This document shows positions 14,653-22,306 of a stretch of 40,045 bases of DNA, piece by piece. The notes below the pieces were generated by a model, which saw only the letters and a list, made by a program, of their open reading frames with translations, was not told the DNA's origin and made no database searches. The position numbers and the translations under genes were made by a program. The number at the start of each line of letters is the position of its first letter. Within the stretch, counting starts at the first letter, position 1. The stretch is taken from NCBI RefSeq assembly GCF_001692325.1, contig NZ_LXKN01000034.1, forward strand, positions 1-40,045, read 5' to 3'. The stretch comes from Rhizobium sp. AC27/96. GTDB taxonomy: Bacteria > Pseudomonadota > Alphaproteobacteria > Rhizobiales > Rhizobiaceae.

Positions 14653-15516
14653 ATGTTCGATGGGTTCGAGCTTGCCATGATTGATGTGGGACAGGGGTCC
14701 CTTCGCGTGCGATATGGAGGCTCTGGTCTGCCGCTGCTGTTGCTCCACGGTCATCCACGCACGCATATGACATGGGGCGCCGTTGCCGATTTGCTGTCAC
14801 CGCACTTCACCGTGGTCTGTCCGGATCTGAGGGGTTTTGGTAAATCCTTCCAGCCCGCGGATGAAGAAGATAGTCGTGGCTCGTCAAAGCGCGCCAAAGC
14901 GAACGACTGTCTCAACCTCATGAAGGCGCTCGGGCACGACAGGTTCGCGGTTGCCGGCCATGACCGTGGCAGCTATGTGGCCTTTCGGCTGGCGATGGAT
15001 TGCCCTGATATCGTCCAGAAGGTCGCTGTCATCGACAGCATTCCCATCGTCGAACATCTCGACAGGATGGACTGGAAATTCGGCCGCGATTGGTATCACT
15101 GGTTTTTCTTCATGCAGCCGGAGAAGCCCGAGCGGGCGATCAATGCAAAGCCGCTCGCTTGGTACGACAAGATTGTTCCAGACAGAATGGGGCACGACGC
15201 CTATGTCGATCTTCTTGCCGCGATCCATGATCCCGACGTCGTCCACGGAATGATCGAGGATTATCGGGCCGGGCTCACCGTCGACCGGCAGCACGAACTG
15301 GAGGACCGGGCGGCGGATAGAAAAATCACCTGTCCCTTGCTTTGCCTTTGGTCGACCCGCGACGATCTGGAAGTGTTGTTCGGCGACCCGTTGGCAATAT
15401 GGTGCTCCTGGGCGACTGACGTTTGTGGCCACGGCATCGAAAGCGGGCATCACGTCGCTGAGGAGAACCCGATAGCACTTTGCGAGGCGCTGCTGCGTTT
15501 CTTTCGAGGGCCTTGA
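14653..15516 (+). CDS. alpha/beta hydrolase, haloacetate-dehalogenase-like
   Basis: A 287-residue alpha/beta hydrolase: oxyanion strand LLLLHGHPRTHMTW (residues 28-41), nucleophile elbow A-G-H-D-R-G with Asp104, cap motif D-W-Y-H-W-F-F-F near residue 150, and catalytic His in ESGHHVAEENP near the end. Asp rather than Ser as nucleophile and the HW pair match fluoroacetate dehalogenases and epoxide hydrolases. Of the two carboxylate-binding arginines of fluoroacetate dehalogenase (D-R-x-x-R), the first is kept (Arg105) but the second is Tyr108, so the true substrate is probably different. AAGGAGG precedes the ATG. It lies 49 bases after the Nramp frame and likely shares its transcript. Confidence 0.82.
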   Translation: MFDGFELAMIDVGQGSLRVRYGGSGLPLLLLHGHPRTHMTWGAVADLLSPHFTVVCPDLRGFGKSFQPADEEDSRGSSKRAKANDCLNLMKALGHDRFAVAGHDRGSYVAFRLAMDCPDIVQKVAVIDSIPIVEHLDRMDWKFGRDWYHWFFFMQPEKPERAINAKPLAWYDKIVPDRMGHDAYVDLLAAIHDPDVVHGMIEDYRAGLTVDRQHELEDRAADRKITCPLLCLWSTRDDLEVLFGDPLAIWCSWATDVCGHGIESGHHVAEENPIALCEALLRFFRGP

Positions 15517-15574
15517 GCGGGGTCGGTGTTCGTCACCTCGGTATTGAATGATTTGCCTCGAATAAGCTCGGCAC

Positions 15575-15599
15575 GGAACCTGCGCATCCTGGCGGAGTT
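15575..15599 (+). promoter_or_regulatory. EcfG-type promoter overlapping the topoisomerase IB start
   Basis: GGAAC (15575-15579), 16-base spacer, AGTT (15596-15599). The annotated ATG is only 9 bases after the -10, so the transcript would start a few bases before or at the ATG. Confidence 0.65.
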
Positions 15600-15608
15600 A
15601 TCGGGTGC

Positions 15609-16721
15609 ATGGACCAAGTGATCTCTAAAGTGGATGTTGCGGCCGTTGCTGCTGAAGCGGCATTGTCGTCGGGGCTTATCTATATTTCCAGCCTTGAAAA
15701 CGGCATCACCCGGAAGCAGGGAAGGACCGGGTTTCGTTACTACATGCCGGATGGAAGCCGGATTACAAGCATTGCAGAGATAGCCCGTCTGAATGCTTTG
15801 GCCATCCCGCCTGCCTATATCGATGTCGTCATCTCGACAAATCCTCGCTCCCATCTTCAGGCGATCGGTAGGGATGCGCGCGGCCGCAGGCAACATCGCT
15901 ACCATCCGGACTGGCATTCGGAGCGTGGGCGCGCCAAATTCGATCAGCTCGCCGAGTTCGCCGATCGTCTTCCTGGCATTCGCGAGAGGGTCGACGCCGA
16001 TCTGCGCTCTCGTGGGCTGAGCATGAACAAGGCTTTGGCGACCATAGTTTGGATGCTGGACAATCTGTATATCCGGGTCGGCAACGCCGCCTATGCCGAA
16101 CAGAACAGATCCTTTGGCCTTACCACCCTTAGGAATCGTCACGTTCATGTCGAGGGAGGGCGCGTCAAATTCCGTTTCAAGGGAAAATCCGGCAAGGAGT
16201 GGAATCTCGTTCATAGCGACCGGCGGATTGCCAGGGTTGTCCGGCAATTGCAGGAGCTGCCCGGACAACAGCTTTTCAAATATGTTTGTGACGAGGGAGG
16301 CTGTCGTCAGATCTCGTCGCAGGACGTGAATGCCTATATTCGCGAGGCGTCCGGAGGCGTATTCACCTCGCGTCAGTTCAGAACATGGGGCGCTACCTGC
16401 ATGGCGGCGGCGCTTCTCGCGCCGCTTGATGTCGAACCATCGGAAAGAGCCATTGCGCGCCAGATCAACGACGCGATCGATATTGTTGCCTCAAGGCTCG
16501 GCAACACGCGCGCAGTGTGCAGATCGTCCTATATCCATCCGGCGGTCTTTGAGGATTTCAGAGGCGGGAGGCTCGGCGAAGTTTCGAAAATCCGAACACG
16601 CAGCGAGCGCCTTCTTCAATGGATGGATCCGGAGGAAATCGGTGTCGAGCGCTGGCTTAAACGGCGCGCGTCGATCGATAAGGGGAACATTCCCGGGCGG
16701 TCGAGGTTTAACCCTGGTTAG
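15609..16721 (+). CDS. DNA topoisomerase IB (poxvirus/bacterial type)
   Basis: A 370-residue enzyme that relaxes supercoils by a 3'-phosphotyrosine intermediate. Visible parts: N-terminal clamp with G-F-R-Y-Y-M-P-D-G and IPPAYIDVVI; catalytic core with R-R-Q-H-R-Y-H-P-D-W, T-L-R-N-R-H-V, F-K-G-K-S-G-K-E-W, F-T-S-R-Q-F-R-T-W-G; and nucleophile Tyr308 in R-S-S-Y-I-H-P. All active-site basic residues appear present. Length is usual. The promoter's position just before the ATG makes a leaderless mRNA likely; an internal start a few codons later is possible. It is followed after two bases by a BON gene. Placement with Ku, LigD and UdgX suggests a DNA-maintenance role under stress. Confidence 0.92.
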   Translation: MDQVISKVDVAAVAAEAALSSGLIYISSLENGITRKQGRTGFRYYMPDGSRITSIAEIARLNALAIPPAYIDVVISTNPRSHLQAIGRDARGRRQHRYHPDWHSERGRAKFDQLAEFADRLPGIRERVDADLRSRGLSMNKALATIVWMLDNLYIRVGNAAYAEQNRSFGLTTLRNRHVHVEGGRVKFRFKGKSGKEWNLVHSDRRIARVVRQLQELPGQQLFKYVCDEGGCRQISSQDVNAYIREASGGVFTSRQFRTWGATCMAAALLAPLDVEPSERAIARQINDAIDIVASRLGNTRAVCRSSYIHPAVFEDFRGGRLGEVSKIRTRSERLLQWMDPEEIGVERWLKRRASIDKGNIPGRSRFNPG

Positions 16722-16723
16722 AC

Positions 16724-17278
16724 ATGGGAAAAACGACGATGGCGATGAAGAGCAGCAGGCTAGCAAGGCATCCCTCTGATCCAGGCGATAATCGCAATGT
16801 GCATGCGCTCGATCAAGCAGCTGGCGGCTCGGGAGACATTACGGGAGAGCGAGCCTCTTCAACGACGGGTCGCCCCGAGCACGGCACCGACGACGCGCGC
16901 TGCGAAGATTCAACTGAATGCACCGTGGAACGCAAGAAAACAGCCGACGAAATCTTTGTCCGGATCCGCCAGTTGAGGACGGCCTCTCACACGGACGACG
17001 CCGGCAAGTTCGCGATGTCCTTGAGCCGTACTACCGGCGGCTCCGAACCGAAGCAGGAGAGGACGGATGCGGAAATCCGCGCCGATATTGAGAGCAGGCT
17101 CAAGGCAGATCAGTTGTTGGACGACACAGGCATTTTCGTGGTGGTCAGTCGCGGTCGTGTCGTCATCGAAGGATCGGTCGAAAATCATGAGGCCAAGCAA
17201 CGCGCCGAAGCCATCTCCCGGCAAGGAGACGGCATTGGCGGGCACGACAGCAATCTTGTCGTCCGCAGATTGTCATAG
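16724..17278 (+). CDS. BON-domain protein with long disordered N-terminus
   Basis: A 184-residue protein. The first two thirds are low-complexity and polar (Gly, Ser, Thr, Glu, Asp). The C-terminal part from about residue 115 is a BON domain (ADIESRLKADQLLDDTG..., RGRVVIEGSVENHEAK). No signal peptide is visible. It begins two bases after the topoisomerase IB stop and is clearly in the same operon. A short internal start (MAMKSS) is an alternative. Function unknown; the BON half is related to that of the 10688 gene but the N-termini differ. Confidence 0.75.
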   Translation: MGKTTMAMKSSRLARHPSDPGDNRNVHALDQAAGGSGDITGERASSTTGRPEHGTDDARCEDSTECTVERKKTADEIFVRIRQLRTASHTDDAGKFAMSLSRTTGGSEPKQERTDAEIRADIESRLKADQLLDDTGIFVVVSRGRVVIEGSVENHEAKQRAEAISRQGDGIGGHDSNLVVRRLS

Positions 17279-17290
17279 GCAGAAAGCACC

Positions 17291-17437
17291 ATGCGAGCCA
17301 TGATGCTTATCATTTTCGGCGTGCTGGTGGCTTCCATCCTGGCCATTCTCGTCATCAAGCCGTTTAGCTCCTCGGATGGCCGCGACCCCGGTGCCGTCAC
17401 GCACGGCCCAATCGAGCAACCGGCGCCAAAACCCTGA
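17291..17437 (+). CDS. 48-residue single-helix membrane protein
   Basis: A short frame, 12 bases after the BON gene, with one N-terminal membrane helix (MLIIFGVLVASILAILVI) and a short polar, proline-rich tail (EQPAPKP). It is the third gene of the topoisomerase IB operon. The frame ends just before the convergent GSP17M-like gene. No strong ribosome binding site is present. The hydrophobic helix and its place in the operon are the support. Function unknown. Confidence 0.55.
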   Translation: MRAMMLIIFGVLVASILAILVIKPFSSSDGRDPGAVTHGPIEQPAPKP

Positions 17438-17452
17438 TACGCGATCGCAGTC

Positions 17453-17800
17453 TCAGCGTTCACGCTCATTGAGGTCGATCTGACCTTTCTCGGCCAGAAT
17501 CGGCAGAGCAATGTAATGTTGAGTCTCGTTCACCTCCTGCACCGTGACCAGTGTCCCGCCGCGTTCGAGGGCGGCGGCATAGGCGGCACGCTGTTCTTCA
17601 TGAAAGAAGATCCCCGTCAATGCGTCGAGAAATCCGAGATTGTCGATAGGGTCCGTGTTGGGGCGATTGCCGGGTGTCATGGTGATGGTATCCCTCGGTA
17701 TGCCGGCATCTATCAGCCCCTGGACCGCCGCCTCGGCGTCATATTCGTCATCGAAAAATGCGGTCAGCGCGTACGAGCCGATCTTGCCTTCGCTGCTCAT
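17453..17800 (-). CDS. general stress protein 17M-like (YflT type)
   Basis: A 115-residue protein with the N-terminal fold of the GSP17M/YflT family: Y-A-L-T-A-F-F-D-D-E-Y-D-A-E-A-A-V-Q-G-L, I-D-A-G-I-P-R-D-T-I-T-M. A C-terminal repeat of the ALERGGTLVTVQ type follows. GGAGGA precedes the ATG at 17800; the frame is open to 17890, which would run past the promoter. This family is cytosolic and stress-induced, with no known biochemical role. It is back to back with udgX, each gene having its own EcfG-type promoter. A larger relative with a glycine-zipper insert is at 39374. Confidence 0.82.
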   Translation of the reverse strand: MSSEGKIGSYALTAFFDDEYDAEAAVQGLIDAGIPRDTITMTPGNRPNTDPIDNLGFLDALTGIFFHEEQRAAYAAALERGGTLVTVQEVNETQHYIALPILAEKGQIDLNERER

Positions 17801-17834
17801 GACATTTCCTCCATTCATACGATCTATCAGACAT

Positions 17835-17859
17835 AACGAAGACCGCAGCGGAGGGTTCC
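17835..17859 (-). promoter_or_regulatory. EcfG-type promoter of the GSP17M-like gene
   Basis: Minus strand GGAAC (17859-17855), 16-base spacer, CGTT (17838-17835), a perfect match, 35 bases before the ATG. Confidence 0.85.
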
Positions 17860-17883
17860 CGAAATGGGGGATCGCGGCGAGAG

Positions 17884-17908
17884 GGAACAAATAGAACCGC
17901 TATCAGTT
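17884..17908 (+). promoter_or_regulatory. EcfG-type promoter of the udgX-like gene
   Basis: GGAAC (17884-17888), 16-base spacer, AGTT (17905-17908). It fixes the udgX start at 17948, because the longer frame would begin upstream of the promoter. Confidence 0.7.
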
Positions 17909-17947
17909 CGTGTTTGGATAAATCCGAAACCAGTGCGAGCCTCCCCC

Positions 17948-18598
17948 ATGCTCGAAAAGTTTCCTTCTGCCGGTGCTGGTCCTTCGCTTGCCTACGAGCA
18001 TGCAGATGCCGCCGCGCTCGACGAATTACGATATCAGGCGCAACCCTGTATGCGCTGCGATCTCTATCGCAATGCGACCCATCTCGTCTTTGGCGAGGGC
18101 CCGGAGACGGCGGATGTCGTGCTTGTCGGCGAGCAACCTGGCGATAAGGAGGATCTGGTCGGCCGGCCCTTCATCGGGCCAGCGGGCCACCTTCTGGATC
18201 AATGCCTGCAAGAGGTCGGTATCGACCGCGATCGTTGCTACATCACCAATGCGGTCAAGCATTTCAAATACCAGCTTCGTGGCAAGAAACGGCTGCATGC
18301 GAGACCGAATGCTGGAGAGGTACAACGTTGTGCCTGGTGGCTGGGAGCCGAACTTGAGCTGTTGCGGCCGAAGCTGGTCGTGGCGCTCGGGGCAACGGCC
18401 GTGTCCTCGTTACTCGGCTCGAAGATCAAGGTCATGCGCGATCGTGGCCGCATTATTCACCCTTCGGGAAAGTTCGATGTTCTCGTCACAATCCATCCCT
18501 CTGCGCTTTTGCGGATCCGAGAGTCCGAAGAGAGGGAAAAGAGCCGACTTACGTTCATCAAGGATCTGAAAAAGATCCGAAGTTTTCTGCGGCATTGA
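17948..18598 (+). CDS. UdgX-type uracil-DNA glycosylase
   Basis: A 216-residue member of the uracil-DNA glycosylase superfamily, close to family 4 and UdgX. Motif 1 G-E-Q-P-G-D-K-E-D (61-69) contains the Gln-Pro-Gly-Asp pattern seen in UdgX. F-I-G-P-A-G-H-L-L-D follows. The loop R-G-K-K-R-L-H with His117 corresponds to the KRRIH loop whose His forms a covalent link to uracil DNA in Mycobacterium UdgX. A later motif is T-I-H-P-S-A-L-L-R. Four cysteines (34, 37, 97 and one in QRCAWW) can hold a 4Fe-4S cluster. Known chemistry of UdgX is suicide cross-linking to deoxyuridine sites rather than turnover. Next is an efflux pair, 61 bases on. Confidence 0.87.
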   Translation: MLEKFPSAGAGPSLAYEHADAAALDELRYQAQPCMRCDLYRNATHLVFGEGPETADVVLVGEQPGDKEDLVGRPFIGPAGHLLDQCLQEVGIDRDRCYITNAVKHFKYQLRGKKRLHARPNAGEVQRCAWWLGAELELLRPKLVVALGATAVSSLLGSKIKVMRDRGRIIHPSGKFDVLVTIHPSALLRIRESEEREKSRLTFIKDLKKIRSFLRH

Positions 18599-18659
18599 CC
18601 GGTCTCATCGATCCAAATTTTTCGCAACCGAATCCGGAACAACAAACGAAGGTTACGTC

Positions 18660-19802
18660 ATGGCTGACAATCAACCCACCACGATGGATGCGCCGCAGGA
18701 CAGGCCGGTGAAAAAGGCGGACCGGGGTGTCGATCGTCGATCGGGAGTTCCGGAAGCAAAACGACCATCCTTCATCCGCCGCCATCCCCTCTGGGTGCTG
18801 CTGGGCATTGTCGTGCTGGCAGTCCTGATCATTGCGTCATGGTTCTTCTGGAAGATCTATTTCCAACCATATGAATCGACGGATGATGCCTTTATCGATG
18901 CGCGCAGCTTCTCCGTCGCCTCCAAGGTTTCCGGTTATGTCGCCGATGTTCCGGTTACCGACAACCAGCATGTCCAGGCCGGCGATGTCATCCTGAAGAT
19001 CGCCCCGCGCGATTATCAGATCGCTCTTGACCAGGCGAACGGGCAGGTCGAGGTCGCCAAGGCATCCGTCGATAGCGCAAGCGCCCAAATCGAGGCTTCA
19101 AACGCCTCTGTTGACGTTGCGAAAGCGCAGCAGAATTCGGCGGAAGCCGCCCTTCAATATGCCCAGCAGGAAGCCGCTCGCCAGCAGCAATTGAGCAAGA
19201 CCGGATCCGGCAGTGTTCAGTCCGTGCAGCAGGCAACGGCGACACTCCAGCAGGATCAGGCAAGCCTTGCGCAAATGCAGGCAAACGTCACCTCGGCGCT
19301 GAAGAACAAGGTCGTCTCCGAAGCACAGAAATCCAGCGCGCTCGCGAGCCTCAAGCAGGCACAGGCGCAGGCCGAGGAAGCCCAGCAGAACCTGAGCTAT
19401 ACGACGATCACCGCGGCCCAACCGGGCCGTGTCGTTCGCCTCACAGGCGCCAAGGGTCAATATATCGATGCGGGCCAGGCAATCTCGATGTTCGTTCCAG
19501 ACGAGATCTGGATCACCGCAAACTTCAAGGAGACGCAACTGACGGATATGAGGGCGGGGCAGCCTGTCGATGTCACGCTCGATGCCTATCCTGATCATAC
19601 GCTGCACGGCAAGGTCGCCTCTGTGCAGCCAGGCTCTGGCACGGCCTTTTCCCTGCTTCCTGCTGAAAATGCCACCGGCAACTATGTGAAGGTCACGCAG
19701 CGCGTGCCGGTCAAGATCATCATCGACAAATGGCCCGCGGATGTATCCATCGGCCCCGGAATGTCCGTGGTCCCGACGGTAACGGTTCGCCCGAGGACTT
19801 GA
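18660..19802 (+). CDS. HlyD/EmrA-type membrane fusion protein
   Basis: A 380-residue periplasmic adaptor of a multidrug efflux pump. A basic, disordered N-terminus leads to one inner-membrane helix (about residues 42-62), the lipoyl half-motif Y-E-S-T-D-D-A-F-I-D-A, a long Gln/Ala/Ser-rich coiled coil (about 100-240), the second lipoyl half, and a beta-barrel with W-I-T-A-N-F-K-E-T-Q. This is the layout of EmrA. One base separates it from the transporter gene, so the two are a unit. GGAAC occurs just upstream but lacks a -10 at the right spacing. Readthrough from udgX is possible. Confidence 0.9.
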   Translation: MADNQPTTMDAPQDRPVKKADRGVDRRSGVPEAKRPSFIRRHPLWVLLGIVVLAVLIIASWFFWKIYFQPYESTDDAFIDARSFSVASKVSGYVADVPVTDNQHVQAGDVILKIAPRDYQIALDQANGQVEVAKASVDSASAQIEASNASVDVAKAQQNSAEAALQYAQQEAARQQQLSKTGSGSVQSVQQATATLQQDQASLAQMQANVTSALKNKVVSEAQKSSALASLKQAQAQAEEAQQNLSYTTITAAQPGRVVRLTGAKGQYIDAGQAISMFVPDEIWITANFKETQLTDMRAGQPVDVTLDAYPDHTLHGKVASVQPGSGTAFSLLPAENATGNYVKVTQRVPVKIIIDKWPADVSIGPGMSVVPTVTVRPRT

Positions 19803-19803
19803 G

Positions 19804-21411
19804 GTGAGCGGTTCAAGCACAGCAGACGGAGCCGCCGCATCATCCGCGCGCGCCACAAACCCCTGGCTGATCGCCATCGTGGTGTCGCTGGCCACCTTCA
19901 TGGAGGTACTCGACACCACGATTGCCAATGTCGCGCTTCGCTATATCTCAGGTGGTCTCGCCGTCAGCTCCGACGAGGCGTCGTGGGTGGTGACGACCTA
20001 TCTGGTGTCCAACGCCATCGTGCTTGTCGCCAGCAGCTATCTGTCCGAACGGTTCGGGCGGCGGCGGTTCTACCTCTTATGTCTGGCCACATTCACCATC
20101 GCCTCGGTTCTGTGCGGCCTTTCCTGGAACCTGCAGACATTGTTGATTTTCCGGGTGATCCAGGGGTTCGCCGGCGGCGGTATGATCCCCACCTCGCAGG
20201 CGATCCTCGCCGATGCCTTTCCGCCGGCAAAGCGCGGCCAGGCCTTCGCGCTCTTCGGTGTGGCCGTCGTCGTCGCGCCGGTAGTGGGGCCGACGCTTGG
20301 TGGTTATCTCTCAGACAATTTTTCCTGGCACTGGTGTTTCCTCATCAACGGCCCCGTCGGCATTTTCGCCTTCGCGCTCGTCTATATCCTGTTGAAGGAG
20401 ACGCCGGAGATAGAAAAGAAGCGCCAGGAATTCTTTAAGAGCGGTGTCCGTTTCGATCTTGTCGGCTTCCTGCTGGTTGCCGCCTTCCTCGGCTCGCTCG
20501 AGCTCACGCTTGATCGCGGGCAGACGGAGGATTGGTTCGGGTCCGGCTTCATCATTTCGACAACGGCGATATGCGTTCTGGCATTCCTTCTGGCCATTCC
20601 CTGGGTCTTGACCAAGGCCAATCCGATTATCGACGGGTGGCTGTTGGGCACGCGGCAGTTCGGCGCCTGCTTCATCGTCATGATGGCAACCGGTGCGATC
20701 CTGATCGCCACCACGCAGTTCATCCCGCAGGTGGTGCAGGAGAATTACGGATATACCGCCACCTGGGCGGGCCTCGCGCTGTCGCCCGGCGGCCTCGTCA
20801 CAATGGCGATGATGTTCGTCGCTGGACGCCTCAGTTCGATGATCCAACCGAAATATATGATCGCCGTTGGCGCGGCGATCATCGCGGTGTCCATGTGGCA
20901 GCTGACTTCCCTTTATTCTGGCCTCAACTTCGGTTTCTTCGTCTGGTCCCGTTTTTATATCGGACTTGGCCTGCCGTTGATCTTCATACCGATCACTACT
21001 GCCTCCTACTACGGTCTCCGGCCGGATCAGACCAACCAGGCTTCGGCCATGATCAATGCCGCCCGCAATATTGGTGGCTCGGTCGGCGTATGTATCGCTA
21101 CGAATGTCTTGGCGCACCGCCAGCAATGGCATCAAAGCCGGCTTGTCGAGCACGTCACACCCTCTTCGCCAGCCTATCACGAGACGCTGCAGACCATGTC
21201 GCGCTATTTTGCCGAAAGAGGGGCGACCGTTGCGGATGCACAAGCACAAGCGATGGCTTGGATCGGTCAACAGGTGCAGACCCAAGCGAGCTTTCTCGCC
21301 TATATCGATGTTTTCCATGTGTTGATGCTGATCGTGCTCTGCGCCATCCCGCTCGCCCTGATCCTCAGCAATGTCGACCTGAAGGAGGGCGGCGGCGGCG
21401 GAATGCATTGA
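19804..21411 (+). CDS. DHA2-family MFS multidrug efflux transporter (EmrB-like)
   Basis: A 535-residue 14-helix transporter. GTG start at 19804, one base after the emrA-like stop. Motifs: D-T-T-I-A-N-V-A-L in helix 1 (antiporter motif D1 type), S-E-R-F-G-R-R-R loop (motif A), and the drug-efflux motif C with a G-x-x-x-G-P-x-x-G-G run (VVAPVVGPTLGGYLS). It exports drugs by proton exchange together with the adaptor. The predicted C-terminus ends in a glycine-rich stretch. No regulator is adjacent. The ku gene begins 79 bases downstream with its own promoter. Confidence 0.92.
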   Translation: MSGSSTADGAAASSARATNPWLIAIVVSLATFMEVLDTTIANVALRYISGGLAVSSDEASWVVTTYLVSNAIVLVASSYLSERFGRRRFYLLCLATFTIASVLCGLSWNLQTLLIFRVIQGFAGGGMIPTSQAILADAFPPAKRGQAFALFGVAVVVAPVVGPTLGGYLSDNFSWHWCFLINGPVGIFAFALVYILLKETPEIEKKRQEFFKSGVRFDLVGFLLVAAFLGSLELTLDRGQTEDWFGSGFIISTTAICVLAFLLAIPWVLTKANPIIDGWLLGTRQFGACFIVMMATGAILIATTQFIPQVVQENYGYTATWAGLALSPGGLVTMAMMFVAGRLSSMIQPKYMIAVGAAIIAVSMWQLTSLYSGLNFGFFVWSRFYIGLGLPLIFIPITTASYYGLRPDQTNQASAMINAARNIGGSVGVCIATNVLAHRQQWHQSRLVEHVTPSSPAYHETLQTMSRYFAERGATVADAQAQAMAWIGQQVQTQASFLAYIDVFHVLMLIVLCAIPLALILSNVDLKEGGGGGMH

Positions 21412-21439
21412 GCCATAAAACTGAGTGCAACGTCATCGG

Positions 21440-21465
21440 GGAACCAAGGATGGGCGCTGCCCGTT
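21440..21465 (+). promoter_or_regulatory. EcfG-type promoter of the first ku gene
   Basis: GGAAC (21440-21444), 17-base spacer, CGTT (21462-21465). The ATG at 21491 has AGGAGGA before it, 25 bases after the -10. Confidence 0.8.
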
Positions 21466-21490
21466 CAACCACGGTGCAGGAGGAAATCTC

Positions 21491-22297
21491 ATGGCCCCAC
21501 GTTCGTTCTGGAAAGGCTATCTCAAGCTCTCGCTCGTGACCTGCCCGGTTTCGATGGCGCCGGCGACCAGCGACAACGACAAGGTTCGCTTTCATACTCT
21601 GAACAGAAAGACGGGCAATCGCGTGGTTAGCCAATATTTGGATTCAGTCACCGGGCGAGCGGTAGAGGAAGACGATGAGGTCAAGGGATACGAGCGCGGC
21701 GAAAATGACTACGTCATGCTCGAAGACGATGAACTCGACGCAGTCGCCCTGGAGAGCACACGGACGATCGACATCGAGATGTTCGTGCCGCGCGACACTG
21801 TCGAATGGATCTGGTTCGATACGCCGCACTATCTGACGCCCAACGATACTGTCGGGGAGGAGGCCTACTGCGTCATCCGCGACGCCATGGCGGCAAGCGA
21901 GATGGTCGGCATTTCCCGGCTCGTCATGTATCGGCGCGAACGTGCGGTCTTGTTGGAGCCGCGCGATAAGGGCATCGTGCTTTGGACCCTGCGTTTCGGC
22001 GATGAGGTTCGTGATGAGAAGGATTACTTCGGTGACATCGAAGCAACGACTGTCGACTCCAAGCTGATGAAGCTTATGGAAACGTTGATAGAGGAACGGA
22101 AAAGGCCATGGGAGCCTGGAATGGTTTCCGATCCCGTCCAGCAGAAGCTTCTCGATATCATCGCTTCGAAGAAGAAAGGCCGCAAGAGACCGGCCAAGGT
22201 GAAGACAGAAGAAGAGGCGGCGCCAACCAATGTCGTCAGCATCATGGATGCGCTTCGAAAGAGCCTTTCGCAGGAAAAAGACGCCAGGAAACGATAG
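21491..22297 (+). CDS. ku: non-homologous end-joining protein Ku
   Basis: A 268-residue bacterial Ku homodimer subunit that binds DNA ends and recruits LigD. The start at 21491 has AGGAGGA at ideal spacing; the longer frame overlaps the promoter. Core signatures: S-F-W-K-G-Y-L-K-L-S, V-R-F-H-T-L-N-R-K-T-G-N-R, V-K-G-Y-E-R-G-E-N-D-Y-V, and G-I-V-L-W-T-L-R-F-G-D-E. The C-terminus is lysine-rich, then ends with a short conserved M-D-A-L-R-K-S-L. It converges with ligD, with a 9-bp gap. It is the partner of a second, different ku on the other strand. Confidence 0.95.
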   Translation: MAPRSFWKGYLKLSLVTCPVSMAPATSDNDKVRFHTLNRKTGNRVVSQYLDSVTGRAVEEDDEVKGYERGENDYVMLEDDELDAVALESTRTIDIEMFVPRDTVEWIWFDTPHYLTPNDTVGEEAYCVIRDAMAASEMVGISRLVMYRRERAVLLEPRDKGIVLWTLRFGDEVRDEKDYFGDIEATTVDSKLMKLMETLIEERKRPWEPGMVSDPVQQKLLDIIASKKKGRKRPAKVKTEEEAAPTNVVSIMDALRKSLSQEKDARKR

Positions 22298-22306
22298 TCG
22301 GCGCCG

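Noticed and set aside
17864..17947. 28-residue N-terminal extension of the UdgX-like protein
   Set aside because: It would start upstream of the EcfG-type promoter at 17884-17908, and the extension lacks family similarity.
18634..18662. GGAAC just before the EmrA-like gene as an EcfG promoter
   Set aside because: No GTT occurs at 16-17 bases; the -10 position would fall on the start codon.
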